Shown here: positions 1-10,539 of the stretch, piece after piece
Position numbering within the stretch: the first letter of the stretch is position 1
Layout of the letters: every line of letters starts with the position of its first letter
DNA from: Cephalotrichum gorgonifer
Taxonomy: Eukaryota; Ascomycota; Sordariomycetes; Microascales; Microascaceae
Assembly: GCA_900312665.1 (NCBI GenBank)
Contig: ONZQ02000002.1
Coordinates: 2,877,863 to 2,941,862 of the forward strand
Reading direction: 5' to 3'
Length of the DNA: 64,000 nt
Notes under the pieces: model-generated
Database searches by the model: none
What the model was told of the DNA's origin: nothing
Seen by the model: the letters and a program-made list of their open reading frames with translations, nothing else
Position numbers and translations under genes: made by a program

Positions 1-609
1 TACCTGACCGACTTCAGCTTCCTCGACCCGCGGTTCGACCCCACGGCGGCGTCCCCGGCGCGGTGGAACGAGACGCCGGGGTCGCGGGGCCGTCCTCTGC
101 TGCGGCTATATCATAACATCTTCCCGCTCGAGGAGCACGACTCGCTCGCCTTCGTGGGCTACGTCGCGTTCCCCGGCCCGGCGTTCCAGACGCAGGATCT
201 GGCGTCCATGGCGCTGGCACAGGTGTGGAAGGGCAACTCGGCGCTCCCGCCGCGGGAGGAGATGGAGAGGGCCCTGGACGCGCACGAGGAGTGGGTCTGC
301 GGGCTGGCGGGGCGGGGGAGGACGCACCCCGCCTGGGTCAGCTGGCCGGAGTGGATGGACTGGGTGAACGAGACGGCCGGGACGGGGCTGCGGCGGAATC
401 TGGGCTGGGGGACGGAGGGGTGGAGGTTCTGGAGGGAGGATAGGATGCTCTACCGGGCGGTTGTGGACGGGATCTACTCGCCGCACGTGTTTAGGCTGTT
501 CGAGACGGGGAAGAGGAAGGTGTGGGATGGTGCGAGGGAGGAGATTGCTAGGGTGAATGAGGACCGGGAGGGCAGTGACCGGGCCGAAAAAGGGGGGGAG
601 GACGAATAG
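1..609 (+). CDS. Flavin-containing monooxygenase, C-terminal part (5' end outside window)
   Basis: Frame 1 is open from base 1 to the TAG at 607-609, so the gene enters from the left and only the last 202 residues are visible. The segment matches the C-terminal region of fungal FAD/NAD(P)H-dependent monooxygenases of the dimethylaniline monooxygenase (FMO) type. Visible family features are the RLYHNIFP block, an FVGYVAFPGPAFQTQD block and a C-terminal stretch around YSPHVFRLFETGKRKVW. Such enzymes insert oxygen at soft nucleophilic N or S atoms or make Baeyer-Villiger products; the substrate cannot be told here. The Rossmann FAD and NADPH motifs must lie upstream of the window. The tail after NEDRE is acidic and probably disordered. 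The family call is by similarity. Confidence 0.8.
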   Translation, partial: YLTDFSFLDPRFDPTAASPARWNETPGSRGRPLLRLYHNIFPLEEHDSLAFVGYVAFPGPAFQTQDLASMALAQVWKGNSALPPREEMERALDAHEEWVCGLAGRGRTHPAWVSWPEWMDWVNETAGTGLRRNLGWGTEGWRFWREDRMLYRAVVDGIYSPHVFRLFETGKRKVWDGAREEIARVNEDREGSDRAEKGGEDE

Positions 610-3600
610 TTGGCGGTCGCGTTTCGGGCCGGGATGGGTTGGGGGGAAGGGGGGGGGGGATGCAAGGGACTCGAGGTGGTCGGAACCGTTCGTCAAGTGG
701 CGTGCTGAGACCGAGCAGGGATGAGCGGTAAGTGTGCCACACCAGAATGTTATGCAGCGAGCGAGATTTCTACTATGTACGTACATGACATGGGCTTGGG
801 GATTAATCCTAATTCTTCCTAATCTTTACCCAAGGATGTTATCATTTTGGAGATAAATCCGGATTCACGACACCTTGGTTTTGGAGACGATGCGATTCTT
901 GCAATCCATAACAGGCACGAAGCCAGAGGACGGCAACCGGTCAGAGAAACTGAACAAACAAGTGACAGCGGGCGGGCAGGCGAGGGAAGGAGCACAAGTC
1001 GAATATGGAGTACCCTGTCCTGTGATTAGCCCGAAGAGGAGCGATCGTCGTCCATTTGGGACCAGACGGGACACGGGATTCGATTGCGACCTCACGACTA
1101 GTAGTATGTACATGGGGTCTCGAGCTTAAAAGGCAACCGAGGTGCGGGAGGAAATGAGTGTGCAGAGATCCTCTGGTGGCGTTGTGATAACGGGAGGGAA
1201 TGTAACGGTAGGTTTGGTAATTGGGGGCGGGGCGGAGTTCTGAGGAATGGAGGGGCGAAAAGATTAAAGAGGGGGGATGGGTTGGGGGGGGGGCAGGGGG
1301 GGCTTCACACAGGTGTGCGGACTCAGTTCGATCCGGGGACGAGGAGACTCAGTTCGTGCTGGCGGAGGCTTCTTGTTCGACCCCCAGTGTTGAGGGCGTT
1401 GGATAAATATGGGGTAGTTAAGGACCAGCGAGTGACAGCGCCCGCGCGAACATCCAAAGCTATTAATACCTCTCGCCTCCCAGTCCATAGACGATGCTGG
1501 CGTGCCAAATGTTCTGTTGCGTTGTGCGAAAGTAGCCCATTCTGGGGGGGGGGACTCGAGCAAAGCTAGCCTGGGGTAGCACACCAGGGAGTGAAAGACG
1601 ACCTGGGGTCCTGATTCGATGGCTTCTGGTTACACGGAAGGGAGGGTGGGAGACCCGGTGACGACGGGTAGAGTCTTTGCTGACCATGGATGAGATGCCA
1701 TGAGAGATACGAGACTTGGGCGGGGGCTTAATGTCATCCAGTCTTTCTCAGGGCTCTGGAAGAATGACTGGAAAGAAGGTCTGATGGTTCAGGTACTACG
1801 CAATCCGACAGGAATACATTCAATGAATGGGGCATGCCAAGCTGGGGCCTGCATGCCGATGACCTGGGGAGAGGACGAAGGTCACCGGCAGCTCGCCGTC
1901 CATCCAGGGCCCACCCTTGGCACTATTGCATCGTCTCGACAGTTTCACCCCGACAGCTTCCCTTCCCCATCCCTCTCCTCGCTTGCTTCCCGCCTGCGCA
2001 ATAAGCGCCGACAGATGCGCATCGCATCATTGTCAATAGCACAGACCCATCTTGTCTGGAGACCCACACTATTCTACTTCGGCGCGACCACCCCGTTCGC
2101 AATGAACTACCGCACAGGCATCGTGGCATGCGGGACTCGCCCTCCGAAAATGACACCCTGCTTATGCTACTGCCACGAGTAAGCAGTGGCCGACCGGGTT
2201 ATTGAAGAGGGCGTCAGAGATGTTGGGGGCTGCTCCCCTTTCTAGGAACCAGCGTAGTAGCCCACTCATCCTCATCCATGAGCGTCTTGGGCACGAGGAG
2301 TTAGAGAATGGCGAGTAGAAGGGCGTTTATTACGCAAGGGCTGAGATAGTGAGGTCAGCAAAGCAATTCAGTCGCTAACGACGATGGGATCCCATCGCGG
2401 ACCATCACTCGAAATCACCCTTCAAACACGAGGAAAAGGTGCCGGAGCATGCCAACCCATTTTACCCAGTCGATTACTAGGCAGCCAACCACTTGTACCC
2501 TGGCGAGGGACAGAGACAGCGGCAGGGCCTCCCGAGTCCAGAGACGCTTTGCTACAAACAAACACTAGATTTTCTGGGTACGTACTTGTGAGAAGCGTCA
2601 AGCCCTGACCGGTCGAATGTGATGGTACTACCCTCCACGCATAACCGGGTCTGGGTGAGTGGGTCCGGGCAGAGCCATGAAAGAAATGCGGGAAATAATA
2701 GCGGGAAGAGGTCCATGGCATGTGCCGGAATCCGGGAGACAGCTCCCTCCTTGTGCCCTTCCAAAGAATAATACTCGTCGCTCCATCCCCATACCTTTCC
2801 AGGACTAGCCCGGGAAATAAAAGGGAACAACAGAAAAAAAAAAGGAATCCTTCCTCTCGGAGTCCAGCAGTGTTATGTTCTTCATCGACGCAATCTCGAT
2901 GGACTGTCGTGACGGTCGGCTTCTTCCCGTCTTGGCGGCCGATCCTCGACCAGATGGTAGACCTAGCACTAGTGATAGACCGGATTATCGACCCGAGATT
3001 ACTAGATCCGATGCTAGCGGGGTGATGAGCGTTCGCGTCATGACCCGTGCTTCCCCGGCCGCTCGCCCCCTTCCCGTTGTGTCTGAGCGGGAGCAAAGAG
3101 CAGTGTTTCCGCCCCATCCCCAGCTGATTAGCCGGGGGCCCATATTAAACGGCGCTTATTTCCAGACTGTCGGGTTTTCGAAAGTACCCTTTCCCCTTTG
3201 GGAGAGGATATGGCGAGGGGATGTGAGAGGGAGGGTGGGAGGGAAGGATGGGAGGAATCTGTACGAAACGCCCGTCGTGTGTGATTGGTCTGTTGGGCGA
3301 GGAGCATCCATACTTGCAGAGTACATGGGTTACATCCCTTGCATGCGCGGAAGAAGGTACTCGTGGGTGTTGGGGGCTGGGGATTGGGGGGAGTTCTTTC
3401 AGCGAAATGGGGGCGGAGATCTCTTTCAAGTTTGATGGTTGCAGGGAGGCGCGCCCTCCTCCGCCTGTAGGGTGACACCCTGAGATGGGTTGGGTTGGTG
3501 TGAAGATAAATACAAAGCCAAAGCCGGCCCCCAAGTCTTGAGCCTGCCCCCCACAGGTCCTTCGGAGGGTACTCGTAGGTCTGATCTTTGAAGCTACTAC

Positions 3601-3743
3601 AAAAGGCCTGGTTGAAGAGACACAGATGCCACGCCCGCCACGCCCGCCCTGATCTGACTCGGGCTCGGCGGTGTTGAACCCAGGCTCGCCCGCCTCGACT
3701 ATCGTTACCCCATCCTCACGCTCGGCTCGATCGTGGACCCACG
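610..3743. other. Intergenic, no supported gene
   Basis: About 3.1 kb between the monooxygenase stop and the next start. Open frames here, including a 231-codon frame on the minus strand at 2422-3117 and a 160-codon frame on the plus strand at 1700-2182, have no recognisable family motif, no signal peptide and no clean exon structure. G-runs occur near 1223-1300 and 1546-1556. I see no tRNA, rRNA or transposon terminal repeats. Confidence 0.6.
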
Positions 3744-5108
3744 ATGACTCCTTTCACCATCTACCTAGCCACCATCGGCCTGGCGTTCCACGCTTGGTAC
3801 GCAGCCGGTCTAAGCGTGGCTTCGGGGTCACCATGCGAAGCGCTCTGCGCAAGCTCCGATGGCAGCGCCGCGAGGGACGACAAATCCGATGTCGTCTGCC
3901 AGGACGACCAGTTCTCAACCACGGAGAAAGGGAAGAGATTCAAGGAATGCATCACCTGTCTGAAGGACAGTGATCACATAGAAGGGCGGGAGAGTGATCT
4001 TGCCTCACTATTATGTAAATCGCCCTCCCCGCCTCCCTTGATCGACCACCACCCCCCGGTACAATCCGCACCAGAGCTAACATTCACTTACCAAGACAAC
4101 TTGCGGTTTGTCATCGACACCTGCCTCTTCGACGACGAGATTCAAGCGAGCGCCGGGGCTTCCGACATAGCGGAATGCCTCTCAGACGAGGCCTGCCTCC
4201 CGCTCGACGGGGCGCTCACGTTCGACAGCCTCGAGATAGACCCCAACGACATGTACGGGTACTGCACGGCGGCCGACAAGGCCTTTGTCGGAGGACACAT
4301 GCGGTCGTGCCTTACCTGTCTCGAGTCGAGTGCCAACCACGTCTTCTTGTCGAATTGTAGGTAGACCGGTATTTCCATGTAGCTTTCTTTCTGGGCAGTG
4401 GTTAACAAAACGAAAATAGTCATGGTCGTCCTCACCGGCGGCTGCGCGTATAAGCCCGTCGCGGGAAGCACGCTGGGCTTCACCGGTGACGTGTTCTCCG
4501 ACGAAGGGATCCTCATCGAGTCCCCCGGATCCCGCCAAGATGGAGACGAGGATCACGAAGAGCCTGCGGAGGGATCGTCCCCCCCGCCTAAGCTCTCCAG
4601 GGAGTTCATCATCGGCATCGTCGTCGGGATATCGGTCCTCTTCGCCTTCGCAATAACCCTCTTCTTCATCTACTACCTCCGCTTCCGGAAGCGGGAGCAG
4701 CCGGACAGTGCAAACCCGCGGTTCGACCGGTACCTGCGGCACCAGGAGTCCATCGACGCGGACCCTGCGCTATTTAACTCGACGCCCCACGGGACGAGGC
4801 TCTACCCATACGGCTCGGACAGCGACGATGACGCCGAGAGCATGAGGGTGTTTGAGAATAACAATGATTACTTCGATTATATGAATGCCACGGCGATGAT
4901 GCAGAAGCCGCAGGTAGAGGGCCTGGCGCCGCCGGCGCACGCGGCGTATAACCCGTACATCAGAAGCGGGAAGCGGTTCGTGGGCGAGGTGGATCGATCG
5001 ACGAGTCGGATGGGGAGAGTGTCGGGCGCAGCCGGAGCTGGGGAGGACGATGGAGAGGTGTCATCGAGGGGCGAGTCGCGAGGACCGTCGCCGTTTTCAA
5101 GGACATGA
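3744..5108 (+). CDS. Cysteine-rich single-pass membrane protein (fungal LPXTG-domain-like family)
   Basis: Three exons, 3744-4014, 4096-4356 and 4420-5108, give 406 residues. Intron 1 has donor GTAAAT and branch GCTAAC; splicing restores an LYNLRFVIDTC block. Intron 2 (GTAGGT to AATAG, branch GTTAAC) restores LSNFMVVLTGGC. Both junctions read like the conserved blocks of a fungal family usually labelled LPXTG-domain-containing. The order is signal peptide (about 1-25), an extracellular region with CxxC units (CITC, CLTC) and other cysteines, one membrane segment near residue 240 (FIIGIVVGISVLFAF), then a basic stop-transfer LRFRKR and a Ser/Asp-rich cytoplasmic tail. I see no true LPXTG sortase motif. 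The function is unknown; a cell-surface or wall-linked role is inferred from topology. The next gene-like element is tRNA-Glu. Confidence 0.8.
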
Positions 5109-5297
5109 TGGGGAAATATTGTAGGAGATACTGTGTAGTCGTGGCAGTGGGCGAGATAGCTATGTTGATACGAACGAACTCTGGTAGGATCGTTCGAGAG
5201 ATAATACCCAGTAGCGAAATGTGAGATGGAATTGGAACCGGCGCGCGGACGGGAACTTGCGATGGCAAGCTAGACGTCACCTTTCCATCTAGTCAAG

Positions 5298-5369
5298 TCC
5301 CTTGTGGTGTAGTGGTTAACATTTCGCGTTTTCACCGCGAGTCCCCGGGTTCAATTCCCGGCGAGGGAG
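5298..5369 (+). tRNA. tRNA-Glu (anticodon UUC)
   Basis: A 72-nt cloverleaf. Acceptor arm TCCCTTG pairs with CGAGGGA, with a G discriminator base. The D-arm has TGGTGTAGTGGTTA, the anticodon arm is TCGCG/CGCGA around loop TTTTCAC, which gives anticodon TTC, and the T-arm is CCGGG/CCCGG around TTCAATT. There is no intron. It decodes GAA and GAG glutamate codons. A Pol III T-run follows within seven bases. Confidence 0.95.
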
Positions 5370-5375
5370 GGAATA

Positions 5376-5383
5376 TTTTTTTT
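5376..5383 (+). terminator. Pol III terminator of tRNA-Glu
   Basis: An uninterrupted run of eight T residues starts seven bases after the tRNA 3' end, as expected for RNA polymerase III termination. Confidence 0.8.
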
Positions 5384-6214
5384 ACTCGTTTTTGCCTTGA
5401 TCAAAGGCAGAGAGGTGTGGGGTGTGGGGTGTGGGGTCAAAGGGAGGGACAATAGAACCAATATTACCACGCCTGAAGCCTGCAGGTATCTATTCCGTTT
5501 TATGTGTCTTGTCTCCACGGAGGTGTGCAGAGTCGGGGAAGACCCACCACCATGTACATTAGCATGTCCACCAGTATGTCCACCAGCCGGAAGGCGCTAC
5601 CTTGGCCCGCTAATAGGTGAAACTCTATTGCCTAGCACAGGCCCACACAATCTGATGCTTAAACAGCTCGGCATGAAGCTTGTTTTGTCTTGGCTTGGAC
5701 CCTGAAGGACGGAGCAGAAGTTGAATCTTCTAAATTCTAATCCATCGTCGACCCCGACGTCAAATCGTGCGCCCATATCGAGAATGGAAGGCCAGAGTCG
5801 ATCCTGTGATCCACTAGTCTGGAGCTATAATATGCAGTATTACTCCGACCATGGTGTACCAAAGCGCAAAGTGGGGGCGTGAGATTACGAGCGTCGTTTG
5901 CGAGGAGGGATTCCACTCCATCACGATCTCCCTGGGGGAAAAAAATTCCTTGGATTCCCTCGCGCAGTTGGTCCATATCTTCAACCTCCCCGAGGCACCT
6001 TGACATCACAAGCCTGCCGAAAGATCGTGTGCCATGGCCTCCGAGTAGTCCCTCCCGAGAGCAGATAATCCCCAGGGCCAGCTACATACCGCCCTCGGCA
6101 ATTCCTCCGCGAAACAAACAGCGGCCGATCGCATCAGATCCGCAGATCAACAGCCCTCCTTCCACCCAACGATACCCCCCCTCCATCAACCCGCGACCTG
6201 TCGATGCTGCGACC
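5384..6214. other. Intergenic / 5' region of the ankyrin gene
   Basis: There is a short GTGTGGG tandem run at 5414-5436. The frame of the downstream gene stays open back to about 5879 but contains no ATG before 6215, so this is read as 5' leader rather than coding. No other feature seen. Confidence 0.6.
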
Positions 6215-9200
6215 ATGAGCGTCGCAAGCAGCTGCCCCGACCAGCGTCAGCTCCGCCTCATCGCCGCCTCCGCCCAGGCGAACCAGGCCCGCGTCCGCGA
6301 CATCCTCTCCGAAGACCCTCCCTGGACCTCGACACAAGACCTCGACGCCCTCCGGATCGCCCTGCAGAAGGCCTCCGCGCGCCAATGCCTGCCCATCATC
6401 CAGCTGCTCCTCGAGCACGGCGCCGAAGTCGAGCCCCGCCGCGAGAACGAGATCTCCGCCCTATACCGCGCCGCCCAGACCGGCCGCACCGAGAATGTCT
6501 CGGTACTGCTGCGCCACGGCGCGAATCCGAACTGGCAGGACCGCCGCGGCCAGACGGCCCTCTTCGCCGCCGCGATGAACGGGCACGCCGAGACCATGAA
6601 GGCGCTCCTCGAGGCCGGCGCCCTGGCAGACCACAAGGACTCCATGGCCCGCCCGGTCCTGCTCGTCCTCGCCTCGCTGAAGGCCCCGCCCTCGAACCTC
6701 CTCGAGTGCCTAACGGTCCTCGTGTCCCACGGCGCCGACACCGAGCCCACGGATGCCATAATGCGTACCCCTCTCCTCTGGGCCGCCACGAACGGGAACA
6801 TCACCCTCATCGAGGCCCTCGTGAGCGGCGTGCTGGGGAGGAAGGCCAACGTCGGCGCGAGGAATAACCGCGGCAGGACGGCGTTACATCTCGCGTCCGA
6901 GTGCAACGTCATCCCCGCTGTGGAGGCTCTCCTGGCGCATAACGCGCCCGTGAATGCCGAGAGCGACGGCGGGTGGACAGCCCTGCACAACGCGGCGCAG
7001 AGCGGGAACGTGCGCGTCGTGGAGCTCCTCGTGGGCGCGCGGGCGGACGTCAATGCGAGGCTGTCGAACGGGATGACCCCGTTGCACTGGGCTGCCTTCA
7101 ACGGGCACGACGAGGTCGTGGATGTACTCCTCAGCAGCCCGGAGACGGACCCGTCCATAAAGGATACCTTCTACCGGACGCCGATGCTCTGCGCCGCGGA
7201 GAAGTGCCACAGGGCTTTGGCTGAGAAGCTGAGTCCGTGCCGCATGGCCCATAGGTTACCGCCTGTGGCTCAGGCCGCGTGCAAGGCCTTTGAGGCCAAG
7301 GTCGTGGACTTCAATTTCCGGGGGGGTGAGCAGCAGCGCGTCTTTCAACATTCAGTGTACGATCTGCTGTATGGGTGGGATAAGGTACGGGGTAGGCCCT
7401 CCGTGCCGATCTTGCCTCGCAATGTCAAGCACGAGCCTGCCCTTCGGTGGGTACATCTTCCAGCGAACAATGTGAGTGCCTTCCTTCGTTGAACCTCAAT
7501 ACCGTCGAGGATGGCCGCTAACGATTGACTAGATCGCGTGGGTTGAAGTATGTCTAGTTTTCTGAGCCCTCCCCTCGTTCCTCAAGCTTTCCATCTCTCT
7601 CCTCCTCAACGCCCTTGATTTCGGCGAAAATTTCTAACCCGATTCCGCAGACACTTCTGGCGAAAACGTTCATCGAGGGAGACTTTAGCGACTTCGAAGG
7701 CTTCAAGGCGCTCCAGATGGCCTTTGACCAGGAACACCGCGGCGACCGCGCCCACGCCCACTTCATGCGGAGCTTCTGCCAGCGCATCTCCGCTCCTCCC
7801 CCAGAGGGCCCGATGAGGCGGGAGACGGATAAGAATCCGCTGGTCGTCGTGTCCGAGGAACCCGCGCCCCCCGAGGAATCTACCGCCAACGGGGGTAGCG
7901 CCCCTCCTGGGTCTCCGCGCCCCCCTTCCCAGCCTCCATCTCCCAACCCTGGGGATAAGACACCACGAGGGGAGCCGAAGAAGAAGAAGAAGGGCGCCCA
8001 GATCGCCGAGCGACACCCGAAGCATAAGCGGGGTAACGGCCCGCCAGGAAACCCTCAGCCCCCCAAGTCGACTAAGTCCTGGCCCAGGCTGTCACCATCT
8101 GCGACGTGGGAGTCGGCAAAGCTCTCCCCGTCCAACGGAAAGATCCTTCTCTTCGTGAGTCGTCGTCTCGTCCTAACCCGCCGCTGAAGCTACCGGACTA
8201 ATGTGGTGTTTCCAAAACGTGCAGATTCCCTTCCTCCATTACGAAACTGATGCCCGCCGAGAAAAAATGGCGGCTGCCATCGGGGATGTGCGGAACGGGA
8301 AGCCCATTCCCGAAAATGCGTCACCGGACGTCCTGCTCGTGAATGCATACCTCAACAACACTCCGCCATTACATCCCCGCAGGACGCTGGATCAGTTCTT
8401 CTACCACGGCATTGACACTTCCGCCAGGGACCGTGACCAGGTCGTCTGGAGGTACTGTAAAAACCAAAAGCAGGAGCCGAAGGTGTTTATGGTGGACCAA
8501 CTATGGCTTTGGGTTCTCGGTACCGGTAAGGGCATCTCGCGCGCCATCCACCTTCTCCTCCGCTCCTTTACCCTCTCCATGCTAACCTCTCCCGCGATAG
8601 ACCTCGTCGTTACCTGCTTCTCCCAACGCTGGGACCAACAAAGCCAGGACCACCTCAACGTCGTAAACGGCATCATCGAGGAGACCAATGCCAAGACCCG
8701 ACCGCCCATCACCTCAGTCTATGATCTCGCGATGCTGATCACGAGTCGATGCTCCGGACTCTTCGACCGCCACTGCTTCTGCCGCCCCGAATACCAGTTC
8801 CTCGACATGTTCGATAGCTCCATTGGCGCAGCCATGAACTGCGAGACGGAGCTCTTCGACACGTTCAACTGCGCCGTGTCCAGTCTCTCCCCGCAGCTAC
8901 AAAGGTTCGTGAAGAACAACGCGCGTGGAGATCCTATGGCGGGCGGCACATGGACGGATGAGATGGGCGAGGAGGTCGTCTCGCCCGATACCCTCCTCGA
9001 TATCGGCCCCGAGACGTCGCTACTCGTGGAGATCAAGGATATCCGCGATGAGCTCAACATCATCTCCGTGGTCCTGGCGTCTCAGGTCCGGATGGCCGAG
9101 ATGTTGGAGCAGCTTATCATCGAGGAGCTACAGGCTGAGAATAACCGCCGCACCGCCGACATCGTAATAGCGGAGATGCGGAAGCGGTCGAGGGAGCTCG

Positions 9201-9937
9201 CGCGCCTGCTGGAGATTTACAAGAGGGACATCAGCCGCATGGACCGCCAGGCGGAGATTATCTTCGTGAACCTCACGCACCTGCTCGACCTGAAGCAGAA
9301 GCACTCCAACGCGCTCGAGGCGAGGTTCGCACGCGACCAGGCCGTCCTGGCCGGGAAGCAGGGGCAGACCATCATGGTCTTCACCATCGTCACGGTCGTG
9401 TTCCTGCCCATGTCGTTCATCGCGTCGTTCTTCGCCGTGGACTTCGCGGACCGGCTGGACGGCTCGAACCCGCTGACCATGTCGTACGTGTCGAAGTACA
9501 TGTTCGGCATCGGGCTGGGGATATCCATCCCGCTCATCGTCATGGCGTTCTTCATTGAGGACTTTACCAACTTCATGAGGCGCACCTTCTCGCTCGCCAA
9601 GCGCCGCATCCTCTCTCGGGGCCCGGCATCGTCGTCCTCCGCCTCCGAGGAGGGCGTTCACGGGGTGCCCCTGGACGCGTATCCCACGATCGCGAGGGAG
9701 ATGGGCCTCGAGCCGAAGCAGGCGTTCTCGAGGTCTAGCGTCGTCGGGTCGCGTGCGAGGAGCGGGAGTTACGTGAGGGACTTTGAGGGGCATGCCGCTG
9801 CGAGGCTGTCGCCTGTTTACGGGAGGATGGCGGGCTCGAGGATGAGCGCTTCGAGTGGTGGGGCTGGGGGGAGGCTGAGGTACAGTGGGGACTTGGAGAG
9901 AGGGAGTCGGCCTGGGTCTGGGGCAATTTATCATTGA
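6215..9937 (+). CDS. Ankyrin-repeat protein with C-terminal CorA-like transporter domain
   Basis: Five exons, 6215-7471, 7533-7547 (15 nt, IAWVE), 7651-8154, 8225-8525 and 8601-9937, give 1137 residues. All introns are GT-AG with CTAAC-type branches. ATG 6215 is the first ATG of the frame. Residues about 35-345 carry ankyrin repeats (for example GQTALFAAAMNGHAETMKALLE and GMTPLHWAAFNGHDEV). A characteristic HLPANNIAWVE block follows, then a basic Pro/Lys-rich linker. The C-terminal half has IPFLHYETD and LWLWVLGTDLVVTCF blocks, a helical region around 830-940, and two membrane segments near 950 and 995 (IMVFTIVTVVFLPMSFIASFF; MFGIGLGISIPLIVMAFF). This is the architecture of fungal CorA-like Mg2+ transporter homologues. 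The GMN signature normally after the first membrane helix is absent (FFAVDF instead), so ion transport is unproven. Confidence 0.88.
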
Positions 9938-10382
9938 GCATGTTTCTCGCTGGTGGCATGTTTGGGGCACAGAGCTCTAGGACAGGGCGGATGCTTGCTA
10001 TTTGGGACGATGTCTGTCAGGAGCTCCTCAGAGGGAGACATCTGGTGTTCTTGGTGCATATTTTGACCTGGCGCATCTCGGATTGGGTATTACACAGATG
10101 GCGTCCGCCAGCAGATGGGATCATAGTCATAATACATTCTGGATTCAACCTGCCTCCTTGCCTGACTCCTTCACGTGGTCTTTAGGGCTTCCTCTAGTGA
10201 TGGATGACGTCGAGTCTTACCGAAGCGACGAGGCGAGCCAACACGGCGCGTGTGTATTACAATTCAAAGATCACGAAGAAAGGGTAGTATTTTTTTAATT
10301 ATTTTATATTATTATTTTGTTCTAAACTGGGTATAGTTCTATAAAAAAATGGAATACGGCTGGCTCGGCCAAATGTAGTTTT

Positions 10383-10403
10383 ACGGCCTCACGAAGAGGC
10401 CGT
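10383..10403. repeat. Perfect hairpin between convergent genes
   Basis: An 8-bp perfect inverted repeat, ACGGCCTC and GAGGCCGT, around a 5-nt loop. It sits in the 602-nt space between the 3' ends of the ankyrin gene and the convergent MFS gene, next to an AT-rich tract (10282-10325). It may affect 3' end formation or be chance; no other element is seen in this gap. Confidence 0.4.
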
Positions 10404-10539
10404 CTTGATTGCCACGCAACTAATGGTGTGGCCCCGTAATGCATATTAATGGCAAGATACGGGCGTTGCGTGTATTATATCCGGGATCCGGATTTGTTTT
10501 AAGGGGGTAAAAGAGCTGTCGTTCTCTCCCTTAAGCACT

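Noticed and set aside
106..786. 226-codon minus-strand frame
   Set aside because: Antisense to the flavin monooxygenase; Pro/Arg-rich shadow composition.
1700..2182. 160-codon plus-strand frame
   Set aside because: No family motif, no promoter or splice context.
2422..3117. 231-codon minus-strand frame
   Set aside because: No recognisable motif, no exon partners and mixed composition; likely chance in a long spacer.
3744..5108. Sortase-type LPXTG anchor in the membrane protein
   Set aside because: The family label suggests it, but no LPXTG sequence is present.
9128..9970. 280-codon minus-strand frame
   Set aside because: Antisense shadow of the CorA-like exon.
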